Assembly: GCF_020532665.2 (NCBI RefSeq)
Contig: NZ_JAIWPG020000006.1
Coordinates: 1 to 64,000, forward strand
DNA: 64,000 nucleotides
Origin: Lelliottia sp. WAP21
GTDB taxonomy: Bacteria; Pseudomonadota; Gammaproteobacteria; Enterobacterales; Enterobacteriaceae
Reading direction: 5' to 3'
Shown here: piece by piece, positions 37,087 through 47,597 of the stretch
How positions within the stretch are numbered: the first letter of the stretch is position 1
Layout of the letters: every line of letters starts with the position of its first letter
Notes under the pieces: model-generated
The model's input: the letters and a program-made list of their open reading frames with translations, nothing else
What the model was told of the DNA's origin: nothing
Database searches by the model: none
Made by a program: the position numbers and the translations under genes

Positions 37087-37752
37087 TTAGCGAGTAATAT
37101 CCCAACCACGCGCCTTCCACAGCGCCGGCAGTTGCGCCAGATCGGTGAAAGTGGTCACTTTTGGATGATCAATCGGCTTGTTGTGCGGATCGGCGCAGAA
37201 GTAAAACACCTCCATTCCTGCATCAATCCCCGACTGGGCCCCCGCCGAGGAATCATCCACCAGGATGCAATTCTCGACGTTCACCTTCATGGCGTTGGCC
37301 GCATGGAACATCAGGGCCGGATCGGGTTTCCAGCGTTGGATATCGTAGCCGCTGAACAGTTTTTCCGGGAAATGGTGCAGCATCTTAAGCTTACCCAGAG
37401 AGTGCTGCATTTTGCTGACCGGGCCATTGGAGACCACACACATCGGGATCGTCATGCTGTCCAGCAGCGCATTGGCACCCGCAATCACCTCCAGTTCTGA
37501 GTCGAAAAGGCGTGCGACCTCGGCGCGGTACACAGGCTCAAGATCGGCTTTCGCCAGATCGACCCCATGCTCTTCGTTAATGATGTCGATGATCTCGTAG
37601 AGTTTAACGCCCTTAAAGCGTTTAAAAATCTCCTCAAGATCGAGCGTAATGCCAAATTCCAGGAACATGGCGACATACGCACGGGAACAAATGACCTCAC
37701 TGTCGACCAGCGTACCGTCGCAGTCGAAAAATACCGCTTCAATTCCGGACAT
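37087..37752 (-). CDS. yieH: YieH, HAD-family sugar phosphatase (6-phosphogluconate phosphatase)
   Basis: 221 residues as in E. coli YieH, which dephosphorylates 6-phosphogluconate and related compounds in vitro. HAD motif I is FFDCDGTLVDSE (nucleophile and acid Asp), motif II VVSNGP, motif III Lys in KPDPALMFH, motif IV VDDSSAG. The C1 cap lies between motifs I and II. It is convergent with phoU and divergent from adeP. Confidence 0.94.
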   Translation of the reverse strand: MSGIEAVFFDCDGTLVDSEVICSRAYVAMFLEFGITLDLEEIFKRFKGVKLYEIIDIINEEHGVDLAKADLEPVYRAEVARLFDSELEVIAGANALLDSMTIPMCVVSNGPVSKMQHSLGKLKMLHHFPEKLFSGYDIQRWKPDPALMFHAANAMKVNVENCILVDDSSAGAQSGIDAGMEVFYFCADPHNKPIDHPKVTTFTDLAQLPALWKARGWDITR

Positions 37753-37802
37753 GCCTTTCCCTTTTTTACCAGTTTAACGTTTACGTGCTGCTGAATGACC
37801 AT

Positions 37803-37818
37803 ACGCAATCGTTGCCGT
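37803..37818. promoter_or_regulatory. PurR-like operator upstream of adeP
   Basis: ACGCAATCGTTGCCGT agrees with the PurR consensus ACGCAAACGTTTNCNT except at two positions. It lies 100 bp before adeP, whose E. coli orthologue belongs to the PurR regulon, so purine repression is likely. Confidence 0.55.
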
Positions 37819-37918
37819 ATAAGCAAAATCAATGAAAAAAGTCGCTCGCAACCGCCACTATTGTCGCATTTTGGTATAGGATAGCGACGAATTTTCCCTC
37901 CTTGTTCGGAAATTGATG

Positions 37919-39256
37919 ATGAGTCAACAACACACTACCCAGACGTCTGGTCAGGGTTTGCTTGAGCGCGTGTTTAAACTGCGCGAGCATGGCACCACGG
38001 CACGCACCGAAGTGATTGCCGGTTTCACTACCTTCCTGACGATGGTGTATATCGTTTTTGTTAACCCGCAAATTCTGGGCGTTGCTGGCATGGATACCAG
38101 CGCCGTCTTTGTGACGACCTGCCTGATCGCTGCGCTTGGCAGCATTTTGATGGGTGTTTTCGCAAACCTGCCGGTTGCGCTGGCACCGGCCATGGGTCTG
38201 AATGCTTTCTTCGCGTTCGTGGTGGTTCAGGCAATGGGCCTGCCGTGGCAAGTCGGCATGGGTGCCATCTTCTGGGGCGCCGTGGGTCTGCTGCTGCTGA
38301 CTATCTTCCGCGTACGCTACTGGATGATTGCCAATATCCCGGTGAGCCTGCGCGTGGGCATTACCAGCGGCATTGGTCTGTTTATCGGCATGATGGGTCT
38401 GAAAAACGCCGGTGTGATTGTGGCGAACCCGGATACGCTGGTGAGCATTGGTCATCTGACGTCACATAACGTGCTGCTGGGCGTGCTGGGCTTCTTTATC
38501 ATCGCGATTCTGGCTTCCCGCAACATTCACGCGGCGGTGCTGGTGTCCATCGTGGTGACCACCCTGTTGGGCTGGATGCTGGGCGATGTACAATATAAAG
38601 GTATCGTCTCTGCGCCGCCAAGTGTCTCCACCGTTATCGGTCACGTCGATCTGGCTGGGTCGTTTAACCTCGGTCTGGCGGGCGTCATCTTCTCCTTTAT
38701 GCTGGTGAACCTGTTCGACTCCTCCGGAACGCTGATTGGTGTGACGGACAAAGCGGGCCTGGCAGATGAAAAAGGGAAATTCCCTCGCATGAAGCAGGCG
38801 CTGTTTGTGGATAGCGTCTCCTCCGTAGCAGGCTCTTTCATCGGTACGTCCTCTGTTACCGCTTACATTGAGTCTTCTTCTGGCGTCTCCGTCGGCGGTC
38901 GTACCGGTTTAACGGCGGTGGTTGTCGGGATCTTGTTCCTGCTGGTGATTTTCCTCTCTCCGCTGGCCGGCATGGTTCCGCCTTATGCGGCAGCCGGCGC
39001 GTTGATTTACGTTGGCGTGCTGATGACTTCCAGCCTGGCGCGCGTGAAGTGGGATGATTTAACTGAAGCGGTACCGGCGTTTATCACTGCCGTGATGATG
39101 CCGTTTAGTTTCTCTATCACCGAAGGTATCGCCCTGGGCTTTATCTCCTACTGCGTGATGAAGATTGGCACCGGACGTTTCCGCGATCTCAGCCCATGCG
39201 TGATCGTGGTTGCCCTGCTGTTTGTGCTGAAGATTGTGTTTATTGACGCCAAATAA
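37919..39256 (+). CDS. adeP: AdeP, adenine permease
   Basis: Proton-linked high-affinity adenine importer of the NCS2/AzgA subfamily. A run of three possible starts (TTG 37913, ATG 37916, ATG 37919) is present; the last gives 445 residues as in E. coli. Visible: the AzgA signature TEVIAGFTTFLTMVYIVFVNP, APAMGLNAFFAF and SSSGVSVGGRTGLTA. About 13 hydrophobic segments. A terminator follows. Confidence 0.94.
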   Translation: MSQQHTTQTSGQGLLERVFKLREHGTTARTEVIAGFTTFLTMVYIVFVNPQILGVAGMDTSAVFVTTCLIAALGSILMGVFANLPVALAPAMGLNAFFAFVVVQAMGLPWQVGMGAIFWGAVGLLLLTIFRVRYWMIANIPVSLRVGITSGIGLFIGMMGLKNAGVIVANPDTLVSIGHLTSHNVLLGVLGFFIIAILASRNIHAAVLVSIVVTTLLGWMLGDVQYKGIVSAPPSVSTVIGHVDLAGSFNLGLAGVIFSFMLVNLFDSSGTLIGVTDKAGLADEKGKFPRMKQALFVDSVSSVAGSFIGTSSVTAYIESSSGVSVGGRTGLTAVVVGILFLLVIFLSPLAGMVPPYAAAGALIYVGVLMTSSLARVKWDDLTEAVPAFITAVMMPFSFSITEGIALGFISYCVMKIGTGRFRDLSPCVIVVALLFVLKIVFIDAK

Positions 39257-39260
39257 GCAA

Positions 39261-39288
39261 AAAGCCCTTTTCGAAGAAAAGGGCTTTT
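39261..39288 (+). terminator. adeP terminator
   Basis: AAAGCCCTTTTC and GAAAAGGGCTTT pair perfectly over 12 bp with loop GAA, followed by T. Confidence 0.9.
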
Positions 39289-39296
39289 GTGTTTGC

Positions 39297-39336
39297 ACTC
39301 TCTCCCCGTGGGAGAGGGCTGGGGTGAGGGCATCAG
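39297..39336. repeat. CCCTCTCCC palindromic repeat, copy 3
   Basis: CTCTCCCCGTGGGAGAG core followed by GGGGTGAGGGCATCAG. It lies between the convergent adeP and chrR ends, right after the adeP terminator. The right end GAGGGCATCAG is shared with the copy at 8291-8328. Confidence 0.8.
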
Positions 39337-39343
39337 GCCGCGC

Positions 39344-39910
39344 TTACGCCTTCACCCGCTTAATATAATCGCCAAAGGCAGTCAGCTGACCGCTCAGGTG
39401 ATCCAACGTGCTTTGATCAACCACTTCTCCCGTCTGGGTATCGACTTTATTCTGAATCACGCCGCCCATAAATTCGGGTTTGTTCATGACCATCGCATCC
39501 AGGAACACCAGGATCTGGCGCAGGTGATACTGGCAGCGTGCCCCGCCAATAGCGCCCATAGAGCTGGTCTGAATCAGCACAGGTTTCCCTGCCAGCGGTT
39601 GCTCTGGCAGGCGTGAGAGCCAGTCAATCGCATTTTTCAAACCGCCGGGTACGGAATAGTTATATTCGGGGGTGACAATCACCACGCCGTCCGCCTGGCG
39701 GATCTGCTCAGCCAGCGCGTTGACGCTTTGCGGGAATCCCTCTTCCTGTTGGATATCGGCGTCATACAACGGGATCTCACCGATGGACGGCAGTGCGGAG
39801 ATCTCCATGCCAGCAGGGGCGATGCCAGGCAGCGTACGCGCCACCATGCCGTTAAATGAACCTTTACGCAGGCTCCCCAGTAACGTAACAACTTTCAACG
39901 TCTCAGACAT
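39344..39910 (-). CDS. chrR: ChrR (YieF), FMN-dependent quinone/chromate reductase
   Basis: 188 residues, NADPH-dependent FMN reductase family. The FMN phosphate loop is LGSLRKGSFNG, and the flavin-contacting region is TPEYNYSVPGGLKNA with SSMGAIGGARCQ. It reduces quinones and chromate in E. coli, protecting against oxidative stress. It is a minus-strand gene next to yieE, with a 36-bp gap. Confidence 0.95.
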   Translation of the reverse strand: MSETLKVVTLLGSLRKGSFNGMVARTLPGIAPAGMEISALPSIGEIPLYDADIQQEEGFPQSVNALAEQIRQADGVVIVTPEYNYSVPGGLKNAIDWLSRLPEQPLAGKPVLIQTSSMGAIGGARCQYHLRQILVFLDAMVMNKPEFMGGVIQNKVDTQTGEVVDQSTLDHLSGQLTAFGDYIKRVKA

Positions 39911-39946
39911 GATTACTCCTGTTTCATCATGATGGCCCTGAATGGG

Positions 39947-40696
39947 TCAGTTAGAGGTAAATGCTTTTTCTACGGGTAAACTGGTTAAGCGGATGAGCCG
40001 TGCTTCAGGTTCATTGGCGCGTTCCGGCACATCCGCAAGACTATGCCAACCGTGGCGGCTGTCAAATTCCCAAATCTTCAGGCGCTCAATCGCCGGGGAC
40101 ACCGCAATTGCCCAAATCAGCACATCTTCTGCATCGCTGAGGGCCTCTATGCGCGACGCTTTGGTTGCCCGCAACCGCCCTGAGCCAGGCAGCAATTGCA
40201 GCAGGCTGGCGTCATCTGAGGCGCAGCCGCAGAGCTTACGTATACTCTGGCGCAGGGTGATCAGCTGTGCTTTGGCTTCGTCAGGATCGTTTTGATTCCT
40301 GACCCATAGCGCCTCATTGCTGGATAAAGGATAGGCGTCATGGGCATGAGGGCCGCTGTGGAAGCCGCGGGTCGCGCGCTGGAGTTCCATATCCAGTCCG
40401 CAATCGCCTTCGGTCGTCAGCACTACACCCACGATATTCCCCGTATAAGCCACGGAGAACCGCGGTAATTCAGGATCGGCAAACACAGGTCGGCCTTCCG
40501 CCTGAAGAATGATTTCCGGTAGTTCGAGTGTGCCGTAAAGCATAAACAGCAGCTCCGCGAGCAGTGCTCGCGACGCTAAAAAGCGTGTGCGCCGGTATTC
40601 CGGTAGCTTATCCGCCTCGTTATAACAGGCTGAGGAAAGCCTGGCTGACACAAGTCGTCCTTCTGTCAGTGTTCCTCGTGCAAAATGCGTTGCCAT
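39947..40696 (-). CDS. yieE: YieE, predicted 4'-phosphopantetheinyl transferase
   Basis: 249 residues as in E. coli YieE. The Sfp-type Mg-binding motif appears as CGLDMELQ, followed by a long insert and the helix AQLITLRQSIRKLCG where KEA..K would be, so the active site looks non-standard. N-terminal ARSR-like residues are SRALLAELLFMLYG. The carrier protein target is unknown, and no acyl carrier or synthase gene is nearby. Confidence 0.85.
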   Translation of the reverse strand: MATHFARGTLTEGRLVSARLSSACYNEADKLPEYRRTRFLASRALLAELLFMLYGTLELPEIILQAEGRPVFADPELPRFSVAYTGNIVGVVLTTEGDCGLDMELQRATRGFHSGPHAHDAYPLSSNEALWVRNQNDPDEAKAQLITLRQSIRKLCGCASDDASLLQLLPGSGRLRATKASRIEALSDAEDVLIWAIAVSPAIERLKIWEFDSRHGWHSLADVPERANEPEARLIRLTSLPVEKAFTSN

Positions 40697-40838
40697 TTTT
40701 CGCTCCGTGATAATGGTCTAAGCCAGGTTAAACGGTTACATCATTATCGCTTAACTCTCACTCTCTTTTAATCGGTAAATGATGGGATGAGAAGCGAAGG
40801 GACCGAACTTTACATTCGCAGGGGCAAAAGATGCATTT

Positions 40839-41801
40839 TTAACGCAAGGAATCACCGTATAAGGACTTAATGGTGTCCTTAAGCCAAATGAGTTTTGGGT
40901 TATGGCTGTTACGCTTATGCCAGATGAGCGTAAAGGGAACGGTGAGTTTCTCGGCGAGAGACTCATCAACCGGGATCGGGCGTACGACCAGCTTACGCTG
41001 GTGGAGTTGATTGTAGTGGCGGCAGTACCAGGGGGCAGTAGCAATGTAGTTGTGGTGCGGCTGCGCGGCCATAAACATCGACTGCTCAAAGCCGGGGAGG
41101 CTCATGGCGATATTACGCTCACACCCCAGCTCTTTGAGCACTTCGTCCAGTGCCCAGGTGTCGCTACGCTCCCAAAAAATACTGATGTGCGGGTAGCGCA
41201 GGAACGTATCGAGATTCCACTCCTCCTGAAGCGCCGGGTGGTCTTCACGCAAATAGACGCAGGGACGATCGCTGAATAAAATTTCATGGTCGATAAACCA
41301 CGGCATCAGCTTTAACAGCTCGCGGGAGCGGGGATGCGTTTCACGGCCGGTAAAACCCAGATCCACCTCACCCCGCGTAATGGCATCCAGAGAATCATAA
41401 TCCCAGTGACGCATGCGCACCGTCGCCTGCGGATAACGTTGATTGACCTGTTCCAGCAGGGCGTTAAACCGGATCAGCATAAGCGGCGTTTCCGCCGCCA
41501 GTTCGAACTTGATGCTCCCCGGCGAGTCGTGATGAAACTTATCGAGGATTTGGTTACCTATCTGCATCCAGTCGGTCAGATCCTGCTCAAGGCTGACGGT
41601 GAGCGGGGTAGGAAGCAGCCCCAGCGGCGTTTTCACGAAGAGCGGATCTTCAAACCAGTCCCGCAGCTTGACCAGCGACTTGCTGACCGCAGACGGCGTT
41701 ACGTTCATCCGCTTCGCCGCTTTGGTGACGCTGCGCTCCTGCAACAAGAGCTGCAGACAAAGCAGCAGGTTAAGATCAAGACTGCTGAGAGATTTCTTCA
41801 T
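40839..41801 (-). CDS. yidZ: YidZ, LysR family transcriptional regulator
   Basis: 320 residues against 319 for E. coli YidZ, which is linked to nitric oxide protection under anaerobiosis. The N-terminal helix-turn-helix is [20 protein letters not shown] (about 24-43). The substrate-binding domain contains [19 protein letters not shown] and [10 protein letters not shown]. Its start overlaps the mdtL end by 26 nt, so the two are probably co-transcribed. Confidence 0.92.
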   Translation of the reverse strand: MKKSLSSLDLNLLLCLQLLLQERSVTKAAKRMNVTPSAVSKSLVKLRDWFEDPLFVKTPLGLLPTPLTVSLEQDLTDWMQIGNQILDKFHHDSPGSIKFELAAETPLMLIRFNALLEQVNQRYPQATVRMRHWDYDSLDAITRGEVDLGFTGRETHPRSRELLKLMPWFIDHEILFSDRPCVYLREDHPALQEEWNLDTFLRYPHISIFWERSDTWALDEVLKELGCERNIAMSLPGFEQSMFMAAQPHHNYIATAPWYCRHYNQLHQRKLVVRPIPVDESLAEKLTVPFTLIWHKRNSHNPKLIWLKDTIKSLYGDSLR

Positions 41802-42945
41802 AGTTTGCTGCGGGTTGGACCACCATCAGTAGCAGAATACAGAGCATGCTACAGCCAATCAGAATCCCGATCAGCATATTCAGGGCGTTTAAACCGATAA
41901 TCGCGGCCAGCCAAATCCACACCGACGACCCACAAACCTGCGCAATGCCCAGTACCGAGCTTGCCACGCCAGCACGCAGTGAGAACGGACCCAGAGCCTG
42001 ACTCATTGCCACGCCAAACCCGACAGAAAATCCTGCACAGATCAGCGTAATACCCACCAGCATCATGGCGTGTTCGCTTGCGGTCGCCAGAATCACGCCC
42101 GCAGCAAGGAACAGCACCTGCGACGTCAGCATCAGGGTGCGCTGTTTAAATACGTTCAGGGCAAATGGCGTGGAAAAAGAGACCGCCATACTTACCATCG
42201 CAGTTAATGCCATCACCGTTGAATATTGCCCACGATCGAACCCCATCGTCTCCATCAGCAAGACCGGGGAAACGTTTACATAGGTCAGAATCACCGCCAC
42301 GCTGAGGGTCGTGACCAGCAGGCGACTGATGAAAAAGCGGTTTAGCAATTTCTCACTGGGCTGGAACGTGGCCGTTGTGCCCGCGTGGTGTGCGCCAGGG
42401 TGCGTCTCTTTGAGCACCGTTATCGAGAGGATAAAGACCAACATACCCATTGCGGCCATCGTCCAGAACAGGCTCTGCCAGGGCAGCTTTAACATGATCA
42501 GATAGCCAATGACGGGCGCGAGCACCGGAATAATACAGGTAATGCCGTTCAGCATAGAGAGCACTTTTGCACGGCGCTGTGCGCTTAAGGTGTCGCGTAA
42601 AATGGCAAACGCCACCACGTAGCAGCCGCCCGCACCGATGCCCTGAATAAAGCGTCCGGTTAAAAACAGCGTGCTGTTATCGGCCAGAGAGCACAGTACA
42701 GAGGCGAGGGCGAAAATCACCGCTCCGGTGATGGCCACCGGCTGTCGCCCTGCTTTGTCGGCGATCTTGCCGGCAAAGACCATCGATGACGCCATCCCTG
42801 CCAGGTAAGCAGAAAACGCGATATGAAGTTGCGCTTCGCTGGCCCCCAGATCGCGTGCGATATGCGGTAACCCCACCAGGTACATATCAATACCCGATGG
42901 ATAAAGCAGAACTAAAGCAAAGCTACAAAACAGAAAACGCGCCAT
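41776..42945 (-). CDS. mdtL: MdtL, MFS multidrug efflux transporter
   Basis: 389 residues (391 in E. coli MdtL), DHA1 family with 12 helices. Helix 1 has [19 protein letters not shown] motif A is [13 protein letters not shown], and the motif C-like segment is [15 protein letters not shown]. coli MdtL gives chloramphenicol resistance when overproduced. In E. coli tnaCAB precedes it; here only 109 bp separate it from mnmE. Confidence 0.93.
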   Translation of the reverse strand: MARFLFCSFALVLLYPSGIDMYLVGLPHIARDLGASEAQLHIAFSAYLAGMASSMVFAGKIADKAGRQPVAITGAVIFALASVLCSLADNSTLFLTGRFIQGIGAGGCYVVAFAILRDTLSAQRRAKVLSMLNGITCIIPVLAPVIGYLIMLKLPWQSLFWTMAAMGMLVFILSITVLKETHPGAHHAGTTATFQPSEKLLNRFFISRLLVTTLSVAVILTYVNVSPVLLMETMGFDRGQYSTVMALTAMVSMAVSFSTPFALNVFKQRTLMLTSQVLFLAAGVILATASEHAMMLVGITLICAGFSVGFGVAMSQALGPFSLRAGVASSVLGIAQVCGSSVWIWLAAIIGLNALNMLIGILIGCSMLCILLLMVVQPAANYEEISQQS

Positions 42946-43017
42946 AAATCCCCCATGTCAGGCAGGCGCAAAGCATAGGGGGTGGAGCAAAAAGAAGCGA
43001 GTTGCCATTTGGACAAT

Positions 43018-43042
43018 AGTGATTTCCTGGGAGGAAATCACT
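43018..43042. terminator. Hairpin between mnmE and mdtL
   Basis: AGTGATTTCCT (43018-43028) pairs perfectly with AGGAAATCACT (43032-43042) around GGG. It lies past the mnmE stop on the minus strand. The following U tract is weak, so it is a stem-loop with probable partial terminator activity. Confidence 0.5.
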
Positions 43043-43054
43043 TATTCAGGCGGG

Positions 43055-44419
43055 TTACTTACCAATACAGAAGCTTGAGAAGATCCGTCCCAGCAGGTCG
43101 TCCGAGGTAAACTCGCCGGTGATTTCGCTTAAGCTTTGTTGCGCTAACCGTAGCTCTTCAGCCAGCAGTTCCCCTGCCCATGCGCCGAGCAACTGCGCTT
43201 TGCCCTGGTCGAGATGATTTGCTGCCTCTTCCAGTGCCTGTAAGTGGCGACGACGCGCGAGGAAGCCGCCTTCCATACTGGTTTCAAAGCCCATGCTTTG
43301 TTTGAGATGGTTACGCAGCGCTTCAACACCTTCGCCGGTACGGGCCGACAGGCGAATCAGTGAGTGACCGTTCACCTCGCTCAGACCCTGCGTTTCGCCT
43401 GTGACATCCGCCTTGTTACGCACAACCGTAATCGGCAGTTTTGCCGGCAGACGGGCAATAAAGTCGGGCCAGATATCCGCCGGGTCAACGGCATCGGTCG
43501 TGGTGCCGTCCACCATAAACAGCACGCGGTCGGCTTGCTCAATTTCCTGCCAGGCGCGTTCAATGCCGATGCGTTCAACTTCATCGCTCGCATCACGCAG
43601 GCCAGCGGTATCAATGATGTGCAGCGGCATACCGTCGATATGGATATGCTCGCGCAGCACGTCGCGGGTGGTCCCGGCGATGTCAGTGACGATCGCGGCG
43701 TCACGGCCCGCCAGGGCGTTAAGCAAACTCGACTTCCCGGCGTTTGGACGACCAGCGATGACCACCTTCATCCCTTCACGCAGCAGGCTACCCTGGCGCG
43801 CTTCGGCACGCACCGCATCGAGATCGGTCATCACATTGTTGAGCTGGGCTTCGATTTTGCCATCGGAGAGGAAATCGATCTCCTCATCCGGGAAATCAAT
43901 CGCGGCTTCGACGTAGATTCGCAGGTGAGTAAGTGCTTCCACTAAATGATTCACGCGTGCAGAAAACGCCCCCTGAAGCGAGTTCAGCGCAGAGCGGGCC
44001 GCCTGCTCAGAGCTGGCGTCGATCAGATCGGCAATCGCCTCGGCTTGTGCCAGATCGAGTTTGTCGTTCAGGAAGGCACGCTCGGAAAACTCACCCGGCT
44101 TTGCAATACGCAGACCCGGCAGTGTCAGAATGCGTTTTAACAGCAGGTCGAGGATAACCGGGCCGCCGTGGCCCTGCAGCTCCAGCACGTCTTCTCCGGT
44201 AAAGGAGTTCGGGCCCGGGAACCATAGCGCAATGCCCTGATCCAGCGGCGTGCCGTCAGTGTCTTTAAACGGCAGATAATCAGCGTAGCGCGGCTTTGGC
44301 AGTTTACCCAGCACCGCTTCGGCGACCTCTCGGGCCTTCAGGCCGGAGATACGCAGAATGCCTACACCACCGCGTCCCGGTGGGGTTGCCTGGGCGACGA
44401 TAGTGTCGTTATGGCTCAT
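43055..44419 (-). CDS. mnmE: MnmE (TrmE), tRNA modification GTPase
   Basis: Partner of MnmG in cmnm5U34 synthesis. 454 residues. An N-terminal THF-binding domain (about 1-118), a helical domain, and an inserted G domain with G1 [13 protein letters not shown]2 GTTRD, G3 DTAGL and G4 NKAD. The C-terminal FCIGK carries the conserved Cys. It is K+-activated. The neighbouring tryptophanase operon of E. coli is absent. Confidence 0.97.
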   Translation of the reverse strand: MSHNDTIVAQATPPGRGGVGILRISGLKAREVAEAVLGKLPKPRYADYLPFKDTDGTPLDQGIALWFPGPNSFTGEDVLELQGHGGPVILDLLLKRILTLPGLRIAKPGEFSERAFLNDKLDLAQAEAIADLIDASSEQAARSALNSLQGAFSARVNHLVEALTHLRIYVEAAIDFPDEEIDFLSDGKIEAQLNNVMTDLDAVRAEARQGSLLREGMKVVIAGRPNAGKSSLLNALAGRDAAIVTDIAGTTRDVLREHIHIDGMPLHIIDTAGLRDASDEVERIGIERAWQEIEQADRVLFMVDGTTTDAVDPADIWPDFIARLPAKLPITVVRNKADVTGETQGLSEVNGHSLIRLSARTGEGVEALRNHLKQSMGFETSMEGGFLARRRHLQALEEAANHLDQGKAQLLGAWAGELLAEELRLAQQSLSEITGEFTSDDLLGRIFSSFCIGK

Positions 44420-44441
44420 GGTTGGTCTCTTTGTAAATGTG

Positions 44442-44466
44442 AAAAAGGCGGTCTAATGACCGCCTT
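44442..44466 (-). terminator. Terminator of the rpmH-rnpA-yidD-yidC unit
   Basis: AAGGCGGTC (44445-44453) pairs perfectly with GACCGCCTT (44458-44466). On the minus strand the stem is followed by five U. It lies beyond an ERIC element, so the ERIC is part of the yidC transcript. Confidence 0.8.
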
Positions 44467-44488
44467 CTCTGGCATGACTCTACCGTGA

Positions 44489-44612
44489 ATACTCGAAATA
44501 ATTCAAGTTGCAGGAAGGCGGCAAGTTTGTGCGCCCCAGGAGCTTACAGAAGTAAGCGACTGGGGCAATCAAACGCAGCCAACGCGCCTGCGGCTTGAAG
44601 AATGAAGAGTAT
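44489..44612. repeat. ERIC element (enterobacterial repetitive intergenic consensus)
   Basis: About 124 bp. The centre reads CCCCAGGAGCTTACA-G-AAGTAAGCGACTGGGG, the sequence targeted by the standard ERIC primers. Ends ATACTC and GAGTAT form the terminal inverted repeats. The last base is the first base of the yidC stop codon complement (TCA, 44612-44614). Confidence 0.93.
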
Positions 44613-46258
44613 CAGGACTTTTTCTTTTCGCGGCTATGCAGGCCACGTTTTTCCAGACCACGGTAAATCAGCTGCTGCTGGATGATGGTCACCAGGTTGC
44701 TGACGATATAGTACAGCACCAGACCTGACGGGAACCACAGGAAGAACACGGTGAAGATGACCGGCATAAAGGTCATGATCTTCTGCTGCATCGGGTCGGT
44801 CACGGTGGTCGGCGACATCTTCTGGATGAAGAACATCGTCACGCCCATCAGGATCGGCAGGATGTAGTACGGGTCCTGTGCAGACAGGTCATGGATCCAC
44901 AGTGCGAACGGCGCATGGCGCAGCTCAACGGAACCCATCAGCATGTAGTACAGCGCAAGGAAGATTGGCATCTGAATCAGCAGCGGGAAGCAACCACCCA
45001 ACGGGTTCACTTTCTCTGCTTTGTACAGGGCCATCATTTCCTGGCTTTGACGCTGTTTGTCATCGCCCAGACGCTCACGCATCGCCGCAATCTTCGGCTG
45101 CAGCATACGCATCTTCGCCATGGAGGTGTACTGCGCTTTAGTCAGCGGGTACATGATGCCACGAACGATAAAGGTGATAACGATGATGGAGAAGCCCCAG
45201 TTACCCAGGAAGCTGTGGATGAACTTCAGCAGCTTGAACAGCGGCTGAGAGATGAACCACAACCAACCGTAATCTACGGTCAGATCCAGGTGCGGAGCAA
45301 CAGCGGCCATTTTGTCCTGGATTTCCGGGCCGACCCACAGGGTGCTGGCCAGGTTACCGGTTTGACCCGGCTGAACCAGAACAGGCTGTGATTTGTAGCC
45401 GATGGCTGCAATACCATTACCCAGGTTCGCGGTGTAGAAGTTGTTCGAGCCATCGTTGTTTGGCACCCAGGCTGTCGCGAAATACTGTTGCAGCATCGCA
45501 ACCCAACCGCCTTTAGAACTCACGTTCAGGTTTTCGTTATCAGCGATGGTGTCGAATTTGTATTTCTCGTACTTGGTATCTGGCGTGGAGTACGCCGCGC
45601 CACGGAAGGTATGCAGCGCAAAGTTGCTGCTTCCGGTGTCACGGTGAGACGGCAGATTGATGGACTGCTTCAGCTGACCAAAGGTCGACACTTCCAGCGG
45701 TTTCGCACCGGTGTTCTGTACGCTATAGCCCACATTCACCGCATATTCACCGCGTTTCAGGGTGAAGGTTTTGGTGAAGGTATTGCCTGCAGCATCCGTA
45801 TAGGTCATCGGGATCGCGAGTTCGTTCTGGCCATCAGCCATCACAAATGTCTCTTTCTCGACGTTATACAGAGGACGCGCACCGTTAGCCGGGTTATCCG
45901 GGCCATCACGGCCAGTCAGGCCACTTTGCGCCTGATAGATAAACTCTGGCGTCGTTTCCAGCAACTGGAACGGTTCGTTAGACTTCAGCTCTTTCGGGTA
46001 GGTCAACAGCAGCGCCTGCTCAACATCACCACCACGGGTGTTAATAGTCAGCTCAAGCACGTCGGTTTTAACCGTAATCTGTTTCCCCTGGCCACTGGCC
46101 GGTACGCCCTGGTCGGCGGCGCTACCCGCTGCGGTGGTCGTGGTCTGCGTGGTCTGTTGAGCTTGAGGTTGAGGATTTTTATCCTGCTCCCATGCCTGCC
46201 AGATCATGAAAGACACGAACAACAAAGCGATGATAAGAAGATTGCGTTGCGAATCCAT
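44612..46258 (-). CDS. yidC: YidC, membrane protein insertase
   Basis: Inserts and folds inner-membrane proteins, alone or with SecYEG. 548 residues. Helix 1 is at the N terminus ([17 protein letters not shown]), then a large periplasmic domain (about 25-340), then five conserved helices. The hydrophilic groove Arg lies in [15 protein letters not shown] (R366 in E. coli). The tail ends SREKKKS. A polar Gln/Thr-rich linker (about 30-60) is visible. Confidence 0.98.
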   Translation of the reverse strand: MDSQRNLLIIALLFVSFMIWQAWEQDKNPQPQAQQTTQTTTTAAGSAADQGVPASGQGKQITVKTDVLELTINTRGGDVEQALLLTYPKELKSNEPFQLLETTPEFIYQAQSGLTGRDGPDNPANGARPLYNVEKETFVMADGQNELAIPMTYTDAAGNTFTKTFTLKRGEYAVNVGYSVQNTGAKPLEVSTFGQLKQSINLPSHRDTGSSNFALHTFRGAAYSTPDTKYEKYKFDTIADNENLNVSSKGGWVAMLQQYFATAWVPNNDGSNNFYTANLGNGIAAIGYKSQPVLVQPGQTGNLASTLWVGPEIQDKMAAVAPHLDLTVDYGWLWFISQPLFKLLKFIHSFLGNWGFSIIVITFIVRGIMYPLTKAQYTSMAKMRMLQPKIAAMRERLGDDKQRQSQEMMALYKAEKVNPLGGCFPLLIQMPIFLALYYMLMGSVELRHAPFALWIHDLSAQDPYYILPILMGVTMFFIQKMSPTTVTDPMQQKIMTFMPVIFTVFFLWFPSGLVLYYIVSNLVTIIQQQLIYRGLEKRGLHSREKKKS

Positions 46259-46260
46259 CG

Positions 46261-46518
46261 TTAGTGTTCTCTGGTATCAAAAGGTCCTGGGGGGACGGGA
46301 TCGTCTCCACCTGGGTGTAAAGGGTGGCATTTTAATACGCGTTTCACCGTCAACCAACTGCCTTTTATCACTCCAAACCTGCGCAATGCCTCAATTCCGT
46401 AGCTTGAGCATGTTGGTGTGAAACGACAGTGCGGCCCGAGTAGCGGGCTAATCAGGCGCTGATAGACCCTAATAAGGGCTATCAGGACCCTGGAGCCAGG
46501 CGACAGTGGCGGCGCCAT
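46261..46518 (-). CDS. yidD: YidD, membrane protein insertion efficiency factor
   Basis: 85 residues. The Cys-rich conserved core is [20 protein letters not shown], followed by [14 protein letters not shown]. An N-terminal amphipathic helix would attach it to the inner membrane near YidC. It overlaps rnpA by 37 nt, as in relatives, and ends 2 nt before yidC. Confidence 0.95.
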
Positions 46519-46841
46519 AATTTTTCCAACGCTTCCGAGAGAGCACGGTTATCGAGGTCGGCAACCCCCTTTTTAGCCACCACCACGAAATCCATTGAAG
46601 GCAGTTCGTGTTGACGTAAACGGAAGCTTTCACGCGTCAGACGTTTAATCCGGTTGCGTTCATGCGCACGCTTAACGTTTTTCTTGGCGACTGTGAGACC
46701 GATGCGGGGATGCCCCAGCGAATTTTGGCGGCCGAGGATGGTGATTTGCGGCGTGCCAGCCCGTTGTGGCTGCTGGAAGACGAAAGTGAAATGAGTGGGA
46801 GTTAACAAACGTAACTCCCTGGGAAATGCTAGCTTAACCAC
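46482..46841 (-). CDS. rnpA: RnpA, ribonuclease P protein component
   Basis: 119 residues with a GTG start at 46841. Binds the RNase P RNA and tRNA 5' leaders. The RNR motif region is [16 protein letters not shown], and the central cleft begins [10 protein letters not shown]. It lies 15 nt after rpmH and overlaps yidD in another frame. Confidence 0.96.
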
Positions 46842-46856
46842 GCAGGGTTAGCTTTA

Positions 46857-47597
<741 letters not shown>

